DNA from: Shewanella sp. 10N.286.48.A6
GTDB taxonomy: Bacteria > Pseudomonadota > Gammaproteobacteria > Enterobacterales > Shewanellaceae
NCBI RefSeq assembly: GCF_002873135.1
Contig: NZ_MCVI01000001.1
Span: forward strand, 67,565 to 131,564
Reading direction: 5' to 3'
Length of the DNA stretch: 64,000 bases
A program made the translations under genes and the position numbers. This document shows positions 9,393-18,065 of this stretch, piece by piece (position 1 is the first letter of the stretch; each line of letters opens with the position of its first letter). A model generated the notes under the pieces. The model was not told the DNA's origin. It made no database searches and saw only the letters and a list, made by a program, of their open reading frames with translations.

Positions 9393-10493
9393 TTGAACAA
9401 AATACCTTTACCTTTGTTTATAGGCTGTAATTATCTTTCAATGACACAAATATGGATAACATCACTGTTTAGCCTCACGCTGTTTATTGCAGCTGATTTA
9501 GCTGCATCACAGCCCAAGGACATCGCTAAAGCTATCTTTGATAATGAGCCCATCTCTGATGATAAGCCTACCTCTGAAAAGACCATCACCGACAAAAAAT
9601 CACCTTTGAATGAAACCCAGTCAGATGATGAAGTCGAGCCATCAGCTTGTTATAGCCGTTCACAAACTGATGAGAAAATTGATAAGGCTTTTGATTATCT
9701 CAACACCAAATTCTGCCAACCGGCCATTTGGTTTGACAGCTTCTTTGTCGATGATCGCATTGAAGATGATGCCAGAGCTGGCACGATTGTCCGTTGGTAT
9801 AATGATTTTTCCTATTATGAAAAAGAAGGTTTTAAATATCATGCTAACGTCAATGCGCGGGTTAATTTACCTGGAGTCACTAAAAAGCTAAAACTCATTT
9901 TTGATTCAACTGGAGAAGATGATCCATTTTCATTTATACGCAGCCCTGACGATAACAACGACAGGGAATTTAGCTTACGCTATGACTGGCTAGCTCGAAA
10001 TAGAAGTAGTTTTAATATAAAGCTCAGTTTTAAGCCTAAAATCGAAGCTCGTTATCGCTATACCTATCCTATTTCAGAAAATACCATCAGCCGCATCACC
10101 CAAAAGCTGTATCAAGAGAAAAATCTCACTGGTGAGTCTACTGAATTCGATATTGAACACTCTTTTAACGATGATTTTTTATTGCGCTGGAGTGCTGCGT
10201 TCCAATATGAAACTAACGATAATGGTTGGGAGCTAGGCTCAGGTCTGCAGTTATATCAATATATCAGTGATAAACAAGCCATTAGTTATCAAGCCCACAT
10301 ACACGGCGTCGACCAGCCCTATAAATATATTGATAGTGCAAAAATTGGCTTAACTTACCGACAAAACTTTGTCCGAGATTGGTTGTTTTTTGCCATCACG
10401 CCTGAATATACTTGGACTAAAGAAGATGATGAAGTGCGCATCAATCAAGTGGTGCTAACCTTTACCATAGAGTTTTTATTTCAAAATATTTAA
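9393..10493 (+). CDS. Uncharacterised envelope protein with acidic N-terminal linker and beta-rich body
   Basis: I do not recognise a family. The start is uncertain. TTG at 9393 has an AAAGG ribosome site eight bases upstream, while ATG at 9441 would begin directly with a clean signal peptide (WITSLFSLTLFIAADLAASQ). The mature protein begins with a Ser/Asp/Lys/Glu-rich stretch of about 60 residues. It then continues as alternating aromatic/charged strands (for example LRYDWLARNRSSFNIKLSF) to a terminus ending FTIEFLFQNI. That pattern fits an outer-membrane or periplasm-facing beta-barrel of about 12 strands. An 81-residue gene follows 39 bp downstream and may be co-transcribed. The genome position is between ompW and a nucleotidyltransferase. 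Confidence 0.7.
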   Translation: MNKIPLPLFIGCNYLSMTQIWITSLFSLTLFIAADLAASQPKDIAKAIFDNEPISDDKPTSEKTITDKKSPLNETQSDDEVEPSACYSRSQTDEKIDKAFDYLNTKFCQPAIWFDSFFVDDRIEDDARAGTIVRWYNDFSYYEKEGFKYHANVNARVNLPGVTKKLKLIFDSTGEDDPFSFIRSPDDNNDREFSLRYDWLARNRSSFNIKLSFKPKIEARYRYTYPISENTISRITQKLYQEKNLTGESTEFDIEHSFNDDFLLRWSAAFQYETNDNGWELGSGLQLYQYISDKQAISYQAHIHGVDQPYKYIDSAKIGLTYRQNFVRDWLFFAITPEYTWTKEDDEVRINQVVLTFTIEFLFQNI

Positions 10494-10532
10494 CTCTATG
10501 CCTATTAGCTAAACCACCGCCAAGAGGACAAG

Positions 10533-10778
10533 ATGATGAATGAAAAATTTATAAAATTTGATGTGTTTGGTAAGTCCTTGTCAATTAAGCGCCAAGATAG
10601 ACAAAGTGATCAGCCCCAATGGCTACTGTTTCGTGATTCAGGCACCGGGCTTAGATCGCGCATCCATGAGGTCATCATTCCACCTGAGCTTAAAGAAACA
10701 GAGCTTGCAGGTTATCTTGATGATATTTTCCATGAAAATGCCACTGCAAAACATTCACAAGTGATAAAGCTGACATAA
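10533..10778 (+). CDS. Small conserved hypothetical protein (81 aa)
   Basis: An 81-residue soluble protein with a good ribosome site (AGAGGACAAG just before ATG). It has no signal peptide or membrane segment. It contains a central WLLFRDSGTGLRSRIHEVIIP segment and an acidic C-terminal helix (LAGYLDDIFHENA). Similar short proteins are common near unrelated genes in Shewanella and Vibrio and are listed only as domains of unknown function. It follows the beta-rich envelope gene in the same direction. Coding status is supported by the ribosome site and amino-acid composition only. Confidence 0.65.
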   Translation: MMNEKFIKFDVFGKSLSIKRQDRQSDQPQWLLFRDSGTGLRSRIHEVIIPPELKETELAGYLDDIFHENATAKHSQVIKLT

Positions 10779-10879
10779 AAAAATGACATAAAAATGACAT
10801 AAAAGGTGCAGCTAAAGGCTATAACTTAAACTCAAGAGCTAATTGACTAGTGATAAATGACAAGGGGTTACGGGGGGGG

Positions 10880-11431
10880 TTAGAGCTCAAGTGAAAGCTT
10901 AGGATATTGCTTAAACCAAGGTTTACTGGCAACACGCTCCATAAACACATGTTTATCGGCATTGGGGTTATAGCTCACCGATAGGCTAAATAGGTTTTCA
11001 TAACCAAATAATGCCTTTAGCACTAACTTGCCATCATTATCCAGTTTTACCGCTACCGCTGTTTGTTGCTCAGGCCAATAACACATCGCATCAAGGGTTG
11101 ATGTATAGGCTGGGTGATGATTCCTTTTATGCATTCTGGCTTGGTTTTTCACCGACCAAGGCAGTTTTATCCGCTCAGATAATGCTTTTTCGATTAACTT
11201 ATCACGATAGGTACAGGTTTGTTTGCTGCAATAATAAATCACATCAATATCAGTTAACGCACTGGGCGCTATTTGATGCTGTTTATCCCACACTAAATTA
11301 CGCACAAATCCTGCAGCAATGTACCAATCTGTAATATTAAGCTCAGTAAAAAGCGCTGCAACTTGCTGCAAGGCACTAATGCGCATCTTGTCTGCTACAA
11401 TCCAATTTTTTAACTGAGCTTCATAGTCCAT
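10880..11431 (-). CDS. Nucleotidyltransferase family protein (PF06042-like)
   Basis: A 183-residue protein with the pattern of the small bacterial nucleotidyltransferase family. It shows WYIAAGFVRNLVWD at residues 36-49, followed by the acidic pair D61/D63 in LTDIDVIYY, which would bind the catalytic metal. Substrates for this family are not known. It lies 32 bp downstream of maiA on the same strand and is probably in the same transcript. A run of eight G (10872-10879) abuts the stop codon, so a slippage event there would not change the protein. Confidence 0.8.
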   Translation of the reverse strand: MDYEAQLKNWIVADKMRISALQQVAALFTELNITDWYIAAGFVRNLVWDKQHQIAPSALTDIDVIYYCSKQTCTYRDKLIEKALSERIKLPWSVKNQARMHKRNHHPAYTSTLDAMCYWPEQQTAVAVKLDNDGKLVLKALFGYENLFSLSVSYNPNADKHVFMERVASKPWFKQYPKLSLEL

Positions 11432-11463
11432 ATTTTACTCGAGCTTATCTAAAAAATGCTGGG

Positions 11464-12114
11464 TTAACTGGCATCATCTTGCTGCTCAGGCGCAGCTGCA
11501 GCAAAGGCTGGGTGAGCCTGACATGTGTGCCAAATCCGCACAATATTAGGGTATGCAGATAAATCTACGTTGAAGCGATAGGCATTGTAAACCTGAGGGA
11601 TAAGACAAATATCTGCCAAGCTTGGACTGTCGCCAAAACTAAATTTACCAGAGTGAACAGCTAATTGCTTTTCTAGCGCCGCAAAACCTAAATGGATCCA
11701 ATGATGATACCAGTTCATTTTGTCTTCTTCAGATACGCCCATGTCTTTTACGAGATACTGTAATACCCGTAAGTTGTCCAGTGGGTGGATCTCACAAGCG
11801 ATCAATTGCGCCATGGCACGCACTACGGCTCTATTTTTAGCCCCTTGTGGCAATAAACTATATTGCGGATATTGCTCTTCTAAATACTCAATAATTGCCA
11901 ATGACTGGGTTAAATTAAACTCTCCATGGTCATCTTCATCAACCAATGCCGGAACCAAATGCTGTGGGTTCAATTGGGCAAACATATCACTATGCTGCTC
12001 ACCGCCATTTTTGACTAAATGCACTGAAATTTGCTCTGCATCCAGCTGCTTAAGATTAAGCGCGATACGCACCCGATATGCCGCACTGGAGCGCCAATAA
12101 CCATATAATTTCAT
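11464..12114 (-). CDS. maiA: Maleylacetoacetate isomerase (zeta-class GST)
   Basis: A 216-residue glutathione S-transferase of zeta type. The N-terminal motif reads YWRSSAAYRVRIALNLK (residues 6-22). The glutathione-activating serine pair is kept, while the cysteine of the eukaryotic SSCxxRVRIAL motif is alanine, as in many bacterial enzymes. It isomerises maleylacetoacetate to fumarylacetoacetate in tyrosine/homogentisate catabolism. The fumarylacetoacetase gene is directly upstream (95 bp). A strong hairpin with a T tract lies in that gap, so maiA may also be made from partial read-through or its own promoter. Confidence 0.92.
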   Translation of the reverse strand: MKLYGYWRSSAAYRVRIALNLKQLDAEQISVHLVKNGGEQHSDMFAQLNPQHLVPALVDEDDHGEFNLTQSLAIIEYLEEQYPQYSLLPQGAKNRAVVRAMAQLIACEIHPLDNLRVLQYLVKDMGVSEEDKMNWYHHWIHLGFAALEKQLAVHSGKFSFGDSPSLADICLIPQVYNAYRFNVDLSAYPNIVRIWHTCQAHPAFAAAAPEQQDDAS

Positions 12115-12156
12115 TGTATATCCTTATCAAATTAACTGAGTTAGCATTGATGATAT

Positions 12157-12191
12157 AAAAAAAGCAATAACGTTAGACGCTATTGCTTTTT
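12157..12191 (-). terminator. Terminator-like hairpin between fumarylacetoacetase gene and maiA
   Basis: On the minus strand an AAAAAGCAATA/TATTGCTTTTT stem with an 11-base loop ends in a run of T. It sits between two genes of one pathway, so it may act as a partial terminator or attenuator. Confidence 0.7.
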
Positions 12192-12209
12192 ATCACAGCA
12201 AACACTTAT

Positions 12210-13196
12210 TTAAGCTTTGTATTCAACCACTTTTTGATCGATAGAACCAAAGATTGAGTTATCTTGATCATCAAACATTTCAATTCTTACTGTATCGCCA
12301 AAACGCATAAATGGCGTTGAAGCTTTACCGTCTGCAATGATTTCTAGCATGCGTTTTTCAGCTAAACAGCTAGAACCGGCACTGCGATCATAATTTGAAA
12401 TAGTACCAGAACCAATCACAGCTCCCGCTGCCAATGGACGGGTCTTAGCAACATGAGCGACCAATTGACTAAAGTTAAACGTCATATCTACGCCCGCATT
12501 AGGACGACCAAATAAATCACCATTTAAATGAGTTACCAATGGTAAGTGCACTTTGCTATCTTGCCATCTGTCACCTAATTCATCAGGGGTAATCGCCACT
12601 GGCGAAAACGCACTTGAAGGCTTTGATTGGAAAAAGCCAAACCCTTTCGCTAACTCCCCAGGTATAAGATTACGTAACGATACGTCATTCACTAGCATCA
12701 ATAATTTGATGTGCTGGGCAGCGTTATCTGCATCTACGCCCATTTTAACGTCGTCAGTGACCACTGCGATTTCTGACTCGAAATCAATACCGTACTCTTC
12801 ACTGGTCATTTCAATATCGGCTTTTGGCGCGATAAAGCAATCTGAGCCACCTTGATATACTAATGGATCAGTCCAAAACGTTGCTGGCATTTCTGCGCCG
12901 CGCGCTTTACGAACCAATTCAACGTGGTTGACGTATGCACTGCCATCAGCCCATTGATATGCACGAGGCAATGGCGATAAACATTTAGCTTCATCAAAAT
13001 CAACGGCGTTGTCCATCATACCGGCATTTAATGCTTCATATAATTCTTGTAATTGCGGGTTTAATAAATCCCAAGCATCTAATAATTGCTGCATAGTATG
13101 CGCAATAGCAGGTACGGCAACGGCTTTGGTTAAATCTTTACTGACCAACATCAGTTGGCCATCACGGCGACCGTTGTTATAACTTGCAAGTTTCAT
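12210..13196 (-). CDS. Fumarylacetoacetate hydrolase family protein
   Basis: A 328-residue FAH-fold hydrolase. The start at 13196 (MKLASYNNGRRDGQL) is preferred because AGGAG lies eight bases upstream. A 14-codon upstream extension has no ribosome site. The metal-binding acidic cluster includes the GIDFESEIAVVTDDV segment, and the C-terminal half carries AGAVIGSGTISN, typical of the family. It should split fumarylacetoacetate into fumarate and acetoacetate, with maiA providing the substrate. A candidate TyrR box lies about 230 bp upstream, and tyrR itself is the next gene. Homogentisate dioxygenase is not in the window. Confidence 0.9.
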   Translation of the reverse strand: MKLASYNNGRRDGQLMLVSKDLTKAVAVPAIAHTMQQLLDAWDLLNPQLQELYEALNAGMMDNAVDFDEAKCLSPLPRAYQWADGSAYVNHVELVRKARGAEMPATFWTDPLVYQGGSDCFIAPKADIEMTSEEYGIDFESEIAVVTDDVKMGVDADNAAQHIKLLMLVNDVSLRNLIPGELAKGFGFFQSKPSSAFSPVAITPDELGDRWQDSKVHLPLVTHLNGDLFGRPNAGVDMTFNFSQLVAHVAKTRPLAAGAVIGSGTISNYDRSAGSSCLAEKRMLEIIADGKASTPFMRFGDTVRIEMFDDQDNSIFGSIDQKVVEYKA

Positions 13197-13558
13197 TTTG
13201 ACTCCTAGATGGGTACAATTAATGTTGCTACTACTCAAGACAATGTGATTACAAGACGTGCTAAGTGGCTTGGCAATTCGATTAAATCAAATATGCTACC
13301 TGTAAAGCGCCTATGCTGAGTAATAACAACTAAAATAGCGTTGTTAACGATACAAATACCCTAAGCTTAACCGAATTAATATAGCGTGAGATAAATCACA
13401 CTTTGTTTGCTTGAGAGTTAAATTGTAAAGGTTTCAATACAGAATGAGATCCCAGTATCAGAATGCGGATCTCAGGCTGGTAAACCTCAAAATGCCAGTG
13501 GCTTACTGACATTTTGATGGCATGAAATCGTTACACTAAAAATAACCGCTACGATTAA
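13197..13558. other. Control region between tyrR and the fumarylacetoacetase gene
   Basis: About 360 bp without a gene. It holds the candidate TyrR box (13424-13441) and AT-rich sequence. I see no hairpin with a T tract immediately after tyrR. Confidence 0.5.
13424..13441. promoter_or_regulatory. Candidate TyrR box
   Basis: TGTAAAGGTTTCAATACA matches the TyrR consensus TGTAAA-N6-TTTACA at 10 of 12 defined positions. It lies between tyrR and the fumarylacetoacetase gene, which a TyrR/PhhR-type activator would be expected to regulate. Confidence 0.45.
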
Positions 13559-15097
13559 TTAACGTTTTTTAGATATTTTGTAGTCGCGCAGCTTGTTAGC
13601 AATAGCGGTGTGAGAAACCCCCAGCTTTTTAGCTAATTGACGGGTACTTGGATAAGCTGGATATAAGCGCCTTAATAAGCTTGCCTCATATTCTTTCATG
13701 GCTTGATCTAAGCTGCCTTCAAACTCTTCATCAAAGTAGCCAAAGCCTTCAGCATAAGAAGGTAACTTAAGTTGCTCAACGGTTAGTTCTGCCGAGCCAT
13801 CCCACATCGATACCGCTCTAAAAATAGCGTTTTTAAGCTGACGCACATTACCTGGCCAGGCATAGGTGAACAAGTAGTCCCGACATGATGCTGAAATACG
13901 TCGTAATGGACTCGATAACTGCTGGCTATAATGCTCTAAAAACATTTCAGTGAGCGGAATAACATCCACTTTACGTTCACGGAGCGACGGCATGTGATAA
14001 CTAAGTACATGAATGCGATAGTAAAGATCTTCTCTGAATTCACCTGATTGGCACAGTTCTGCCAAGTTCTTTTGGGTAGAACAAATTATACGTACATCAG
14101 CGCGCACTTCTTCATCGCCGCCAATGCGTCTAAAAGTGCCATCTTGTAGTAAACGCAATAGTTTTACTTGAGCAGCTTTTGACATTTCGGCAATTTCATC
14201 TAAGAAAACAGTGCCACCTTTCGCCTCTTCAAACAAGCCACGTTTTACCACTTGGCCATTTGACACAAAGCCAAACAATTCTTCTTCTGCCACGCTATCT
14301 GGTAATGCAGCGCAGTTAATAGCAATAAAGGCGTGCTCTCGGCGCATACTGGCATCATGGCTCGCTTTGGCCATCAACTCTTTACCAGTACCCGTTTCAC
14401 CAGTTATTAATAACGGTGCATCCAGTTGGGCCATACGTTTGGCTTGTTTAAGCACATCTTTCATTTTATCGCTAACGGCCAACACATTATCAAAGCCTGT
14501 GGTTTGATTTTGCAGCGCATTAAATTGCTTACCGACACGGGCTGGTGATTTTAGCGACACCACCGCGCCCGCTAAAATACTGGCATTGTTTTCATCAGGT
14601 AAATAGATAGGCAGCATTTCGGCTAAATATTCATTATTACCTATTTGCACCCGAGTGGCTTGCGCTAATACAGGGGCTTCAGTTAACCAGCGAGAAAAGT
14701 TAAATCCTTGCACCCAATGATTAAGCGATTCATCAATCACTTCATGCTCTTGCATATTAAGGGTTAATAATGCGGATTCATTAACAATACGAATACGGCC
14801 TTTAGCATTAATTGAAAAAACGGAGTCTGGCAGGGTTTGTAATAAGGTTTTGAGCGCGTAATGTTCTTGCTCGGAGGGCATAAACGATACGGTACGAACA
14901 TCATGGACGCTTTCTACTTTGCGAATTAAAGGCATTAATTCACTTAAGGTTTCAAAGCCAATTTCGGCAAACTGTAGGTACAAAAAGCCTCTATTGCTGG
15001 CATCAATTGCAATTAAGTTAATGCCATAGTTTTCTAGCACTTCTAGAATATCTTTCGCAAGGCCGATACGATCTAAACAACTGACTTCCAAACGCAT
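13559..15097 (-). CDS. tyrR: TyrR-type aromatic amino acid regulator
   Basis: A 512-residue regulator (start ATG 15097, so the protein begins MRLEVSCLDRIGL as in E. coli TyrR; a TTG two codons earlier is also open). The order is an N-terminal ACT domain (about 1-75), a PAS domain (about 80-190), an AAA+ ATPase domain with Walker A GETGTGKE (numbered 235-242 from the TTG), and a C-terminal Fis-like helix-turn-helix. The sigma-54 contact loop GAFTGA is absent: the region reads FGFVSNGQVVKRGLFEEA. This is as known for TyrR, which acts with sigma-70. It is adjacent to phhA/phhB and fumarylacetoacetase, pointing to control of phenylalanine and tyrosine catabolism. Confidence 0.93.
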   Translation of the reverse strand: MRLEVSCLDRIGLAKDILEVLENYGINLIAIDASNRGFLYLQFAEIGFETLSELMPLIRKVESVHDVRTVSFMPSEQEHYALKTLLQTLPDSVFSINAKGRIRIVNESALLTLNMQEHEVIDESLNHWVQGFNFSRWLTEAPVLAQATRVQIGNNEYLAEMLPIYLPDENNASILAGAVVSLKSPARVGKQFNALQNQTTGFDNVLAVSDKMKDVLKQAKRMAQLDAPLLITGETGTGKELMAKASHDASMRREHAFIAINCAALPDSVAEEELFGFVSNGQVVKRGLFEEAKGGTVFLDEIAEMSKAAQVKLLRLLQDGTFRRIGGDEEVRADVRIICSTQKNLAELCQSGEFREDLYYRIHVLSYHMPSLRERKVDVIPLTEMFLEHYSQQLSSPLRRISASCRDYLFTYAWPGNVRQLKNAIFRAVSMWDGSAELTVEQLKLPSYAEGFGYFDEEFEGSLDQAMKEYEASLLRRLYPAYPSTRQLAKKLGVSHTAIANKLRDYKISKKR

Positions 15098-15257
15098 AAA
15101 CAACTATTCCCTATTATATTGTTTTCTGGAATATCCGAGGACTCGATTCTGACCATGTCAGGGTGCCCTTCTTAATTTGTGAGCGATACGTTAAAAGGTT
15201 ATCGGGCGCGTGGCAAGTGTTGTTTACAGCATAATTGTAACAGAGGACGTGCTAAAA

Positions 15258-15279
15258 CAGGTTACGTTAACGTAACCTG
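15258..15279. promoter_or_regulatory. Perfect 22-bp palindrome between phhB and tyrR
   Basis: The sequence CAGGTTACG-TTAA-CGTAACCTG reads identically on both strands. On the minus strand it is followed by TTTT and lies 22 bp after the phhB stop, so it can serve as the phhAB terminator. Its core, TTACGTTAACGTAA, differs by one base from the LiuR-like operator core at 5664-5677, so it could also be an operator in front of tyrR. Confidence 0.6.
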
Positions 15280-15300
15280 CTGATATAATTAACTAAGATT

Positions 15301-15639
15301 TTAGTTAATTAACTGGTCGGTTTTCGCCGCCATAATGAAATCATTCTTATGAAGACCTTTAATGGAATGTGACCACCAAGTCACTGTCACTTTGCCCCAT
15401 TCAGTTAAGATCCCCGGATGGTGAAAATCAGCTTCAGCAACATCAGCGAGTTTATTGGTGAATTCCATCGCCAGTTTGAAGTTTTTAAACTTAAAAACTC
15501 GCTCTAATTGATTAATACCATCACGGTTTTCAACGGTCCACTGGGGTACCATTTGACTAAATTCAACCAGCTCTTGCTCGGTTACTTTTGGGGCATCTAT
15601 TTGGCAAGCCTCACATTTTAGTTCGGATAAATCTGACAT
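15301..15639 (-). CDS. phhB: Pterin-4-alpha-carbinolamine dehydratase
   Basis: A 112-residue enzyme that dehydrates 4a-hydroxytetrahydrobiopterin formed by phenylalanine hydroxylase, allowing cofactor recycling. The family signature is seen as [23 protein letters not shown] at about residues 69-91, with the His-His-Pro triad and the distal His. It lies 82 bp downstream of phhA on the same strand, the standard phhAB arrangement. Confidence 0.95.
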   Translation of the reverse strand: MSDLSELKCEACQIDAPKVTEQELVEFSQMVPQWTVENRDGINQLERVFKFKNFKLAMEFTNKLADVAEADFHHPGILTEWGKVTVTWWSHSIKGLHKNDFIMAAKTDQLIN

Positions 15640-15721
15640 AACAGCTCCTGTATTATCACACTAGTTTAATCTGGTGTTTATATTATTAATGTATAAATGA
15701 ATGACTAGTTTTAACGAGTCC

Positions 15722-16525
15722 CTAAACGGCTATTGGGTTGGGTTTTGGGGCAAATTTAGCCGCAAACAAACCTAGCTGCCGTGCTTTAGCGACTTCAGCC
15801 ATAATATCCATTCGAGTGATTTCATCTAAAAAGTCGATATTGTCGATAACGTAATAAATCGGCTGCATAATATCTATTCGATATGGGGTTCTCAGCACAT
15901 CCAGTAGCTCAAAAGGCTTACGCTCCGGTTTATCACTTAATGCGTATAAGGTTTCACCTGGCGAGCTTAATATACCGCCACCATAGATATTAAGTTGATC
16001 ATCTTTGGCTTTCATTAAACCAAACTCGACCGTAAACCAATATAATCTCGCTAAAAACACCCGTTCTTCTTTAGATGCCGCCAAACCTAATTGGCCATAA
16101 ATATGCGAAAAATGTGCAAATGACGGATTGGTTAATAACGGGCAATGACCAAATATTTCATGAAAAATATCAGGTTCTTGTAGGTAGTCGAACTCTTCTT
16201 TTGAGCGAATAAAGGTCGCCACAGGAAACTGCTTATTGGCCAACAATTCAAAAAATTTACCGAATGAAATAAGTGCCGGCACTCCTGAAGTTTGCCAGCC
16301 TGTAGATGCAAGTAACACCTTATCGATTTCTTTTAATTGCGGTACCCGATTCGTGGGCATAGCTAAAGCATCAAGGCCATGCATATATGCCTCGCAAGCT
16401 CTGCCTGGCATATTGTTCACTTGGCGCTGATATAACTGATGCCAAATGTCATGTTCTTCATCGGTATATTGGATGTAACCCTGACTATCAGGGATCTTCG
16501 CGGTGTAATTTGTTACTTTGCTCAT
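15722..16525 (-). CDS. phhA: Phenylalanine 4-monooxygenase
   Basis: A 267-residue monomeric bacterial phenylalanine hydroxylase. The iron ligands are in HEIFGHCPLL (two His), with the downstream Glu in RLYWFTVEFGLM. These bind non-heme iron for tetrahydropterin-dependent conversion of Phe to Tyr. I chose ATG 16525 (MSKVTNYTAK); a GTG three codons earlier (16534) is also open, but neither has a strong ribosome site. It lacks the long regulatory N terminus of animal enzymes, as normal in bacteria. It forms an operon with phhB. A CRP-like site lies just upstream. Confidence 0.95.
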   Translation of the reverse strand: MSKVTNYTAKIPDSQGYIQYTDEEHDIWHQLYQRQVNNMPGRACEAYMHGLDALAMPTNRVPQLKEIDKVLLASTGWQTSGVPALISFGKFFELLANKQFPVATFIRSKEEFDYLQEPDIFHEIFGHCPLLTNPSFAHFSHIYGQLGLAASKEERVFLARLYWFTVEFGLMKAKDDQLNIYGGGILSSPGETLYALSDKPERKPFELLDVLRTPYRIDIMQPIYYVIDNIDFLDEITRMDIMAEVAKARQLGLFAAKFAPKPNPIAV

Positions 16526-16932
16526 AAGTGCCACTTTACGTAAACTTCACTCCCTTCATAGTGTGCTAAGGATCACATTTTGTTAACTGCTTGGGGTTTT
16601 ATTCTTCAGTGATTTGACAGTACAATTCGTAAACAAAACGCTACATTAGCAGTTTCTACTAAACTTAACTTAATAAAATTAGTCATATAAACTGCCACCT
16701 TTAAATTACAAAGTGGCCAACAACTCATCTCCCGATTCTGTCTTAAGTCAATGGATAAAACTTTTAAGCTTTAAACAGGTTAAAGCTTGATACCTTTTTT
16801 AGTGAGCTTGATAACTTAAGTAGAATAAAATCCAAGCAATTAACTCGCTTTACTTTGGCGCTATAGTTAAACTTTTAAGTAGACTGTCATTTTTGCATTC
16901 AATTTTATGTCATCCACAGTTAAGGACATTTC
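16526..16932. other. Divergent control region phhA / galE
   Basis: About 400 bp between phhA (leftward) and galE (rightward). It holds a ten-base palindrome TTTACGTAAA at 16535-16544, close to the phhA start, and the CRP-like site at 16562-16577. I see no gene here. Confidence 0.5.
16562..16577. promoter_or_regulatory. CRP-like site upstream of phhA
   Basis: TGTGC-TAAGGA-TCACA matches the CRP consensus TGTGA-N6-TCACA at nine of ten positions. It lies about 37 bp upstream of the chosen phhA start, so it could activate or repress depending on where transcription begins, which I cannot see. Confidence 0.4.
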
Positions 16933-17946
16933 ATGGCAATTTTAGTCACTGGCGGAGCCGGATATATAGGAAGCCACACTGTAGTTGAACTGTTAAATGC
17001 TAATCAACAGGTTATCATTGTCGATAATTTATCCAACGCCAATGTCATCGCCTTATCTCGCATTGAACAAATTACCGGTAAAAGCTGCATTTTTTATCAA
17101 GGCAGTGTGCTAAATAAAGCGCTATTACATAAAATATTTACTGATCATGTCATTGAATCAGTAATTCATTTTGCTGGTTTAAAAGCGGAGGCTGATTCAG
17201 TGTGTAAGCCATTGCAGTATTATGAAACTAATGTCACCGGCACAATAATTTTGTGCCAAGTCATGGCGGAACATCAGGTGAAAAAGTTAGTTTTTAGCTC
17301 TTCAGCTACGGTATACGGCATCCCTGATGGCTTGCCTATTAAAGAAACCGATTCAACCGGAGCCACGAACCCTTATGGCCAGTCAAAGCTGATGGTGGAA
17401 CAACTACTGGCTGACTTACATACTGCTGATAATCAATGGGATATCACTATTTTACGCTACTTCAACCCAGTTGGTGCTCACCCAAGCGGACTGATCGGTG
17501 AAGATCCTAGCGATATTCCGAATAATCTTATGCCTTATATATGCCAAGTGGCTGTGGGCAAGCTAAAAGAATTACAGGTGTTTGGTAATGATTATCTTAC
17601 CCCTGACGGCACAGGTGTACGAGATTACATCCATGTGGTTGATTTAGCCCAAGGCCACCTAAAAGCATTAGCTAAGCTCAACAGTAATTCAGGCATTGCC
17701 ACCTACAATTTAGGCACAGGCCGTGGGTACAGCGTTATCGAAATTATTAATACCTTTGAGCAAATAACCGGTAAAGCGATACCCTATTGCTTTAGTGCTC
17801 GTAGAGAGGGCGATCTTGCGGCATACTTTGCTGACGTGTCTCAGGCGAAAACGGCATTAGATTGGCACGCTGAGCTGTCCCTTGAAACCATGGTTGAATC
17901 TAGCTGGCATTGGCAATCTAAAAATCCTGACGGCTACCGAAGTTAA
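16933..17946 (+). CDS. galE: UDP-glucose 4-epimerase
   Basis: A 337-residue extended SDR. The NAD-binding motif GGAGYIGSH is at residues 7-15, and the catalytic Tyr/Lys are in NPYGQSKLMVEQ with SSSATVY supplying the serine. The IHVVDLAQGHLKAL block is characteristic of GalE. It interconverts UDP-glucose and UDP-galactose for polysaccharide and LPS precursors and galactose use. It is monocistronic as far as can be seen, with TTAAGGACATTTC as its ribosome site, and napF follows 119 bp later. Confidence 0.94.
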   Translation: MAILVTGGAGYIGSHTVVELLNANQQVIIVDNLSNANVIALSRIEQITGKSCIFYQGSVLNKALLHKIFTDHVIESVIHFAGLKAEADSVCKPLQYYETNVTGTIILCQVMAEHQVKKLVFSSSATVYGIPDGLPIKETDSTGATNPYGQSKLMVEQLLADLHTADNQWDITILRYFNPVGAHPSGLIGEDPSDIPNNLMPYICQVAVGKLKELQVFGNDYLTPDGTGVRDYIHVVDLAQGHLKALAKLNSNSGIATYNLGTGRGYSVIEIINTFEQITGKAIPYCFSARREGDLAAYFADVSQAKTALDWHAELSLETMVESSWHWQSKNPDGYRS

Positions 17947-18065
17947 GGGGTTAGTTGACATAGTTTTTTGAGCCTATTTATTTAAGCCCTGTAGATATTT
18001 ACTAGCTAACTTTAGTCTCATTAATGTTAGCCTTGTTATTGTTAGCCAAAAATAGTGGAAGAAGT

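Noticed and set aside
10872..10879. Run of eight G as a phase-variation tract
   Set aside because: It lies after the stop codon of the adjacent gene and not in a promoter or reading frame I can identify.
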